Below the pieces are notes generated by a model. That model did not search any database. It worked only from the letters and a program-made list of their open reading frames with translations, and was not told where the DNA came from. Below, one piece after another: positions 7,394 through 11,846 of a stretch of DNA of 11,846 nucleotides. The stretch covers positions 1-11,846 of the forward strand of contig QNAG01000074.1 in NCBI GenBank assembly GCA_003641415.1. The letters are read 5' to 3'. Numbering within the stretch: the first letter of the stretch is position 1; each line of letters opens with the position of its first letter. Made by a program: the position numbers and the translations under genes. The DNA comes from Candidatus Zixiibacteriota bacterium. GTDB taxonomy: Bacteria; Zixibacteria; MSB-5A5; GN15; FEB-12.

Positions 7394-9562
7394 TCAGACT
7401 AATTGATTGGTTTTTCTGATCAGCCATTCCATCGACAACGCCAATGTAAAAACCAGGAGTAACCACAGCTTGTTAAAGAAAGTGATATTTACATCTTCCT
7501 GCTCCGTTACTTGGGCAATATCCATAGAGCTAAGAGCCTGATCAAACTCCTCGTATGTAAAATAATTCCCTCCCGACAGTCGTGATATAGCAGCCAATTC
7601 CGACGGTTTGCCGCTTCGGTCAAACTCCTCGATTGAAAAAGATTCAACGAGAATTTCACCTTCATCAGTTTTAAGGATATGGCCGTTTTGTTGAATCACT
7701 GCTTGATAGCTATATCTCCCCGGTGCAGGATTCTCGAAAACTGCCCTGTATGTTCCCTCACCACGGTTGATTAAATCCCGCACAAACGGTTCGGCTTGTC
7801 CCGCTCCTTCCAGTGTTACTGAACCGGTCACACCGTCAATCGGACGAAAGCCGGGGTCAAAGGCATAGCCGTCAAAGTGCACTGGTTCACCACGAGTGAA
7901 AACCCTTTTCACCGGTGCAATTCGGATTGGCGCCAAATCGTCAGTGAGAGTGAGCCAGCCAGCTACACCATCTACAAACCGATGGTATACCATTTCATCA
8001 TGCCCCAGGCCAAGAGTAACAAATCCCCATGTCCAGAACGGTAAAGCCGCCTGAGCCAACAACTTTCCAGGTCCATGTCGGCGGTAGCCAATCACCGGCA
8101 GGTTCCCATGACGAGTTCGCAAAGATGTTCGCACGAGAATAACACCCTCCGGCGCAATGCGATCACACGGAACCAGCTTCTCAAATGGGGGCAGTGATGC
8201 CCATATTTCTCGGATAGAGGATGATTCCTCTGCCAACCGGACTGCCGGGTGATAAAGCTGATCCTCTTGCGGTTCACCGTGATAGTCAATGTAGCGTTCT
8301 TCCTCCCGGGAAGACTGGTGGAATGGCAACAGGTTATTGAACCATTCGCATGGACCCCGAGCGGCAAAACGGCGCCCCATTAATACCCAGATAGCTCCTC
8401 CTCGATCTTCGAGATAGGATTTGATAAGATCACTGCGACTCTCAAGCCGATTCGGGTCGGGGTCGTGGAAGATAACTAGGTCATATCGGTTAAGCTCTGC
8501 TTGCCGTGAGGGAAACCGTCCGGTCAAATTACCGGCGTTTGGCCCGGTCGCTATCAATTCGACCTCGAATCGGTCAGACTGTTCGAAGAATCTGCGAAGG
8601 AAACCAATCTCATAGTCCGGACTTTCACTGACCAAAAGAACCATCAAGCGGCTCTTAAGCACTTTAACTGCAAATGAAAGAGAGTTATTATCATCGGTTT
8701 CTTCACTCGGCAAAGAAGGCACCTGCACTCTCAGGAGTTTTCTGCCGGGTGCAGACGGAATTAGTTTCAGCGTTACTTCCCCAAAACCACCATCTTCCAT
8801 TACCGTAAACTCAGCAGCATCCATTATTCGGTCGGAATCGACCAATTCAACCCGAACCTTTTGGCCGGAACCGTCATGCCAGTTGAGCTTTACTTTGATT
8901 TCTGTGGGGCGTCCCATAAAAACGATTGGGTTGAACTCGATATCGGTTACCCCAATATCGAAACTTCCCTGCCCCGACGACATGTCAATTGATATTATCG
9001 GTGTTAGAGCTGTTGTGGCAACTTCAGTGGGATTGCGACCTGAGTTTGAGTTACCGTCGGAAAACAAAAGCCAGTAATCATCCCGATGGCCAACCTGTAA
9101 CCGGTCGAGCTGATGTAGAACATCTCCAAGGGAGGTTCGATTGGATTCAACTTCGTCGACTGCGGAAGTTAGATTGCCACCCAGATAATACGTGGTTAAT
9201 TCGGCTGATCTCGATAGCTGTTGGAAGTTTTCTCCTGCCAGAAGAGAGTCTATTCGATTTCTTCTTGTTTTACCTGACTCGGTTTTCTCCATACTCAGAG
9301 AATGGTCAAGCAGCAAGCTGATTTTTCGGGGATGCTCGTATTCGCGAGTGAAACTGATAACTGGCTGAAATAAGGCCAGTACGAGAGCCAGAATAGCTAC
9401 CATCCGAAGAGTGGCAAGAACAGTGCGTATCAGCCAAGGTAAAGGAGGATTGGTTCGCCGATATAGCAACGCGGTCAAGCCGACCAGAACCACAACCGCC
9501 AGCGCAGTCAGGAACGGGTACTCGGTGAGTATCTCAACGGAGGGGTTATTCCAGCCAAACAT
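7394..9562 (-). CDS. VWA-domain membrane protein with amidotransferase-like domain
   Basis: The 722-residue protein has two N-terminal membrane helices (about 17-34 and 48-70), then a von Willebrand A domain. Its metal site looks intact: DHSLS (86-90, the DxSxS motif), T143, and D169 in FSDG. An Ig-like or CARDB-like region follows (about 205-300). Next comes an alpha/beta segment (about 303-400) with VLLVSESPDYEIGFLRRFFE and YDLVIFHDPDP, typical of class I glutamine-amidotransferase-like domains in this group; no catalytic Cys-His pair is evident. A second beta-sandwich lies near 555-640, and a final helix at about 697-712. The architecture matches BatA/BatB-related VWA proteins usually found with MoxR ATPases and DUF58 proteins, but none is in the window. 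The role is probably periplasmic metal-dependent scaffolding. No Shine-Dalgarno precedes the ATG and an in-frame stop lies just upstream, fitting the leaderless promoter listed separately. Confidence 0.9.
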   Translation of the reverse strand: MFGWNNPSVEILTEYPFLTALAVVVLVGLTALLYRRTNPPLPWLIRTVLATLRMVAILALVLALFQPVISFTREYEHPRKISLLLDHSLSMEKTESGKTRRNRIDSLLAGENFQQLSRSAELTTYYLGGNLTSAVDEVESNRTSLGDVLHQLDRLQVGHRDDYWLLFSDGNSNSGRNPTEVATTALTPIISIDMSSGQGSFDIGVTDIEFNPIVFMGRPTEIKVKLNWHDGSGQKVRVELVDSDRIMDAAEFTVMEDGGFGEVTLKLIPSAPGRKLLRVQVPSLPSEETDDNNSLSFAVKVLKSRLMVLLVSESPDYEIGFLRRFFEQSDRFEVELIATGPNAGNLTGRFPSRQAELNRYDLVIFHDPDPNRLESRSDLIKSYLEDRGGAIWVLMGRRFAARGPCEWFNNLLPFHQSSREEERYIDYHGEPQEDQLYHPAVRLAEESSSIREIWASLPPFEKLVPCDRIAPEGVILVRTSLRTRHGNLPVIGYRRHGPGKLLAQAALPFWTWGFVTLGLGHDEMVYHRFVDGVAGWLTLTDDLAPIRIAPVKRVFTRGEPVHFDGYAFDPGFRPIDGVTGSVTLEGAGQAEPFVRDLINRGEGTYRAVFENPAPGRYSYQAVIQQNGHILKTDEGEILVESFSIEEFDRSGKPSELAAISRLSGGNYFTYEEFDQALSSMDIAQVTEQEDVNITFFNKLWLLLVFTLALSMEWLIRKTNQLV

Positions 9563-9569
9563 AATGCCA

Positions 9570-9599
9570 ATTATACATTTCTATTGAGTTATTGTTCAA
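9570..9599 (-). promoter_or_regulatory. Promoter for the VWA gene, probably leaderless
   Basis: On the minus strand TTGAAC (9599-9594), an 18-nt spacer, and a perfect TATAAT (9575-9570) are followed by 7 nt and then the ATG at 9562. Transcription would start at or within 1-2 nt of the start codon, giving a leaderless mRNA. The lack of any Shine-Dalgarno agrees with this. Confidence 0.65.
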
Positions 9600-9603
9600 T
9601 AAC
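9588..9603. promoter_or_regulatory. Candidate operator over the -35 of the VWA promoter
   Basis: GTTATTG (9588-9594), TT, CAATAAC (9597-9603) is an exact 7-2-7 inverted repeat that overlaps the whole -35 hexamer. A dimeric repressor bound here would block polymerase. The regulator is unknown. With a 2-nt centre it cannot form a useful RNA hairpin, and it lies upstream of the predicted transcript, so a DNA-binding role is more likely. Confidence 0.45.
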
Positions 9604-9624
9604 GCCAGTCTGGAGAAAGCCTGC

Positions 9625-10614
9625 TTATGAAGCACGCGCGGTTGTAAACTGTACCATGTTCACCAGGCACTTCAGATAATCTGAATCAGGGATATGTGAG
9701 ATAGCCTCCAAGCCTTCTTCACTAATTCTGTTAGCCTTGTTGTAGGCGTACTCTATACCGCCGTTCTCCTGTATAAACTGGTATACTTTATCAAGTTTTT
9801 CGCGTGAGCTATTCTGACGCAGGTATGATATTATTTCCTTTTTGCTCGCCTTTCCCGTTTTCCGCAGAGAGTAGATAAGAGGTAGTGTAATTTTGCCGGT
9901 AAGTACATCATTGCCCGGTTCTTTTCCGGTAACTTTTGCATCACCAACAAAGTCCAGCAGATCATCAACAATTTGAAAAGCAATGCCAATATTTTCCCCA
10001 AACTGGGCAAACCTGTGACACTCACGCTTCCCGCGATTACCAAGGATAGGACCGATTTCACAGGCAACATCGAACAGCGAGGCCGTTTTATCGGCAATGA
10101 TTGTCATGTACTCATCTTCAGACAATTCGTAATTTCCGGTCTCTTCAATCTGCCGTAATTCGCCGATAGAAACCCGCTCGGTAGCCCGAGAAATAGATTT
10201 CATGAGATCAACCGACTCTACTCCCACCATTATCCGAAATGCTTTAGCAAACAGATAGTCGCCCATTAGCACCGAGATAAGATTGGTCCATTGGGCATTG
10301 ACGGTTTCCTGTCCGCGCCGCATTTTCGATTCATCAACAACATCATCATGAAGCAGCGTAGCGGTATGGATGAATTCCAAAGCAAGTGAAGAATCAACAG
10401 TATGGGGAGTAAAGTTGTCGGCAGCGTGTGATGACAGGAATAAAAAAGCTGGCCGAATACGTTTTCCCTTGGAGCGAAGAAGATGTTGAGCAACCGATGC
10501 AATCAGAGGTGAATCACCCTGAAGATGGTCGTAAAGCTTTTTATTAAACTCATCCAGATCGGATTGAATTAGTTTTGTATGTTCAAGCAGCTGCTGATTG
10601 TCCAGATTACCCAC
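9625..10614 (-). CDS. Long-chain polyprenyl diphosphate synthase
   Basis: At 329 residues this is a full-length trans-isoprenyl diphosphate synthase. It has GKRIRP (50-55), the first Asp-rich motif DDVVD (90-94) followed by MRRGQETVN, and the second motif in FQIVDDLLDF (213-222, D217/D218/D221). It condenses isopentenyl diphosphate units onto an allylic primer, with Mg held by the Asp motifs. The residue five before the first Asp is the small A85, and the context HTATLLHDDVVDES is that of octaprenyl/heptaprenyl/solanesyl synthases, so a C35-C45 product for the quinone side chain is likely; the exact length cannot be read. The start is GTG at 10614: an in-frame TGA lies five codons upstream, the next Met is residue 99, and there is no clear Shine-Dalgarno. 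A strong promoter lies 36 nt upstream. Confidence 0.95.
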   Translation of the reverse strand: MGNLDNQQLLEHTKLIQSDLDEFNKKLYDHLQGDSPLIASVAQHLLRSKGKRIRPAFLFLSSHAADNFTPHTVDSSLALEFIHTATLLHDDVVDESKMRRGQETVNAQWTNLISVLMGDYLFAKAFRIMVGVESVDLMKSISRATERVSIGELRQIEETGNYELSEDEYMTIIADKTASLFDVACEIGPILGNRGKRECHRFAQFGENIGIAFQIVDDLLDFVGDAKVTGKEPGNDVLTGKITLPLIYSLRKTGKASKKEIISYLRQNSSREKLDKVYQFIQENGGIEYAYNKANRISEEGLEAISHIPDSDYLKCLVNMVQFTTARAS

Positions 10615-10649
10615 TTCAGTCTCGCTTCAGTTCATATTCTCGGAAGGCA

Positions 10650-10678
10650 ATAATAGCTCCTCGCAGAGAACTTGTCAA
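10650..10678 (-). promoter_or_regulatory. Near-consensus sigma70 promoter for polyprenyl synthase
   Basis: On the minus strand a perfect TTGACA (10678-10673), a 17-nt spacer, and TATTAT (10655-10650, one mismatch) predict a start near 10643 and a leader of about 29 nt before the GTG at 10614. This is the best promoter in the window by eye. Confidence 0.8.
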
Positions 10679-10751
10679 TTAGTTTGACTTAACTGATGTA
10701 GTTCTTCTTTCAGCGGTATTGTTAGAACTGTAAGGCAAGGGTTCCAACGCC

Positions 10752-10768
10752 GTCTCTACACAAGAGAC
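10752..10768 (-). repeat. Short inverted repeat after the hydrolase gene
   Basis: GTCTCT (10752-10757), a 5-nt ACACA loop, and AGAGAC (10763-10768) form a 6-bp stem starting 22 nt beyond the hydrolase stop. Neither strand has a T-run after it, so it is at most a weak or factor-dependent terminator or a 3'-end stabiliser. Confidence 0.3.
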
Positions 10769-10789
10769 TTAGACTGTTCTCTGACTTTG

Positions 10790-11635
10790 CTACCATCTTG
10801 CCGCTGTTCCGGAGATAAGTTCCTGAAGTGCGTCCCGGTAAGCATCATCTTGGAAATATAGACGTTCATTGTGACCGCCACGAAGAGCTACAAAACATTT
10901 GGGTGATTTGGCTGTTGCAAATAACTGTTTCCCCATATCATAAGGGATTATTTCATCCTCTGGCGAATGAGTCACCAGTACCGGACAGGCAATCTCACCA
11001 ATTTTCTCTAACGAGTTAAGGTGGTACCGCAATAGTAAGCTAATCGGAAAGAAAGGAAACATCTTTGCTGCCATCGCCCGGGCTGAAGTAAGTGATGATT
11101 CGACTATTAAACCGCGACAGGGAACTTGGCGAGCCAAATCGATAGCTACTACTCCCCCAAGAGAACGCCCAAACAACACAATTTGTTCTGATTTGTATCT
11201 GCCCTCAATTTTCAACCAATCAAAACATGCCCTGGCATCGACATAGATATTTTCCTCACTGGGAGAACCATCGGATTGACCGTAACCTCGATAGTCAAAT
11301 ATAAAGATATCGGCGCCCAGTCCAAGTATGTACTCAATCGTTTCAAATCGATGTGAGATATTCCCGCCATTGCCGTGACAGAAAAGAAGCACTGAAGTTG
11401 GTTTACTGTCACTTGCTATAGTCGTCCTAAATAGCCAGCCATGGATTTTCTCTCCCGGCGCTACTTCGATGAATATATCCTCGTATTCCAGTCCTACTTC
11501 ATCGGGTGTAATAACCAATTCGCTAGTTGGGAAGAAAACCATCTTGTCCTGCATGATGTAAAGATAGATACCGAAAGCTACGAATATTACCGCCAGAAGA
11601 AGAAAAGGCCAGAGCATCATGCGAGTCACTTTCAC
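10790..11635 (-). CDS. Membrane-anchored alpha/beta hydrolase, Bem46/ABHD13-like
   Basis: The 281-residue protein has an N-terminal membrane anchor (about 8-28), then a serine-hydrolase fold. It shows the oxyanion-loop motif HGNGGN (87-92), nucleophile S158 in GRSLGG (156-161), a likely acid D227 in SPEDEIIP, and H255 in GGHN, so the catalytic triad looks complete. FDYRGYGQSDG (113-123) is typical of the Bem46/ABHD13/ABHD17 group. An esterase, thioesterase or lipase activity at the membrane is expected; the substrate is unknown. The start is uncertain. The first possible codon is GTG at 11635, since an in-frame TAA touches it on the 5' side; ATGs at 11620 and 11617 would still leave the anchor intact. 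No strong Shine-Dalgarno supports any of them. It follows guaA by 70 nt on the same strand and may be co-transcribed with it. No terminator is clear after it. Confidence 0.9.
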   Translation of the reverse strand: MKVTRMMLWPFLLLAVIFVAFGIYLYIMQDKMVFFPTSELVITPDEVGLEYEDIFIEVAPGEKIHGWLFRTTIASDSKPTSVLLFCHGNGGNISHRFETIEYILGLGADIFIFDYRGYGQSDGSPSEENIYVDARACFDWLKIEGRYKSEQIVLFGRSLGGVVAIDLARQVPCRGLIVESSLTSARAMAAKMFPFFPISLLLRYHLNSLEKIGEIACPVLVTHSPEDEIIPYDMGKQLFATAKSPKCFVALRGGHNERLYFQDDAYRDALQELISGTAARW

Positions 11636-11705
11636 TTATCTCGGGGCTCGTTCATATAACCACATCATATCGGAGAAACTTCCCTGTACAGCAATTGTCA
11701 CTTTG

Positions 11706-11846
11706 TTACTCCCATTCAATGGTAGCTGGTGGTTTTGAAGATATATCGTACACAACCCTATTGACTCCCTTGACTTCACGAATGATTCGGTTGGAAATAT
11801 GAGCTAATATATTGTGATCTATATGTGCCCAGTCGGCTGTCATCCC
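11706..11846 (-). CDS. guaA: GMP synthase (glutamine-hydrolysing), C-terminal end
   Basis: The last 46 codons plus TAA of a gene entering from the right edge. GuaA converts XMP to GMP using glutamine nitrogen and ATP in purine synthesis. The visible sequence contains MTADWAHIDHNILAHISNRI, then IREVKGVNRVVYDISSKPPA and the terminal TIEWE. The VVYDIS-KPPATIEWE ending is the highly conserved GuaA C-terminal dimerisation domain. The N-terminal amidotransferase and ATP-pyrophosphatase domains lie outside the window. It is intact to its normal end, with the hydrolase gene 70 nt downstream. Confidence 0.95.
   Translation of the reverse strand, partial: GMTADWAHIDHNILAHISNRIIREVKGVNRVVYDISSKPPATIEWE

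Noticed and set aside
8989..9321. 110-codon plus-strand frame inside the VWA gene
   Set aside because: It is antisense to the conserved VWA metal-site region, so the minus frame is clearly the coding one.
1..11846. Mobile element, defence island, CRISPR or biosynthetic cluster
   Set aside because: No transposase, integrase, nuclease, toxin-antitoxin pair, direct-repeat array or synthase genes are visible; gene content is house-keeping plus envelope proteins.

Overview
The window looks like ordinary chromosome from a Gram-negative bacterium of moderate GC. It encodes a predicted outer-membrane barrel protein with a Sec signal peptide, a secreted protein, and house-keeping genes (guaA, a long-chain polyprenyl diphosphate synthase, comM/yifB). 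No rRNA, tRNA, transposase, integrase, phage gene or CRISPR array is visible. The mix (orphan CheY-like regulator, VWA/glutamine-amidotransferase-like membrane protein, unplaced barrel protein) would fit an FCB-group or Zixibacteria-like lineage. That placement is a guess from gene content only.

Layout. 1-362 (-): 5' part of a secreted DUF1579-like protein that runs off the left edge. 363-709: divergent intergenic region rich in inverted repeats. 710-2248 (+): ComM/YifB. 2423-3664 (-): a YbdG-type MscS channel, convergent with comM. 3771-4232 (-): a stand-alone receiver-domain regulator whose last codons double as an intrinsic terminator. 4233-4809: a 577-nt AT-rich divergent gap. 4810-6042 (+): a predicted outer-membrane beta-barrel, separated by a strong bidirectional terminator (6062-6092) from the convergent saccharopine/lysine dehydrogenase-like gene 6121-7260 (-). 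7394-9562 (-): a large VWA membrane protein. 9625-10614 (-): polyprenyl diphosphate synthase. 10790-11635 (-): membrane-anchored alpha/beta hydrolase. 11706-11846 (-): C-terminus of GMP synthase (guaA), cut by the right edge.

The right half (11846 down to 6121) is a co-directional run, but it is not one simple operon. A near-consensus sigma70 promoter (TTGACA-17-TATTAT) sits before the polyprenyl synthase. A second promoter with a perfect TATAAT sits 7 nt before the VWA gene's ATG, which predicts a leaderless mRNA, and a 7-2-7 palindrome covers its -35. The genes do not form a recognisable shared pathway. Functions span DNA uptake/recombination (ComM), osmotic protection (YbdG-like), quinone side-chain synthesis, envelope stress or assembly (VWA protein, barrel) and amino-acid oxidoreduction.

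I found no clear new multi-gene system. The best leads are cis-regulatory: the palindrome-covered leaderless promoter, the stacked inverted repeats upstream of comM, and the terminator written into the end of the response-regulator gene.
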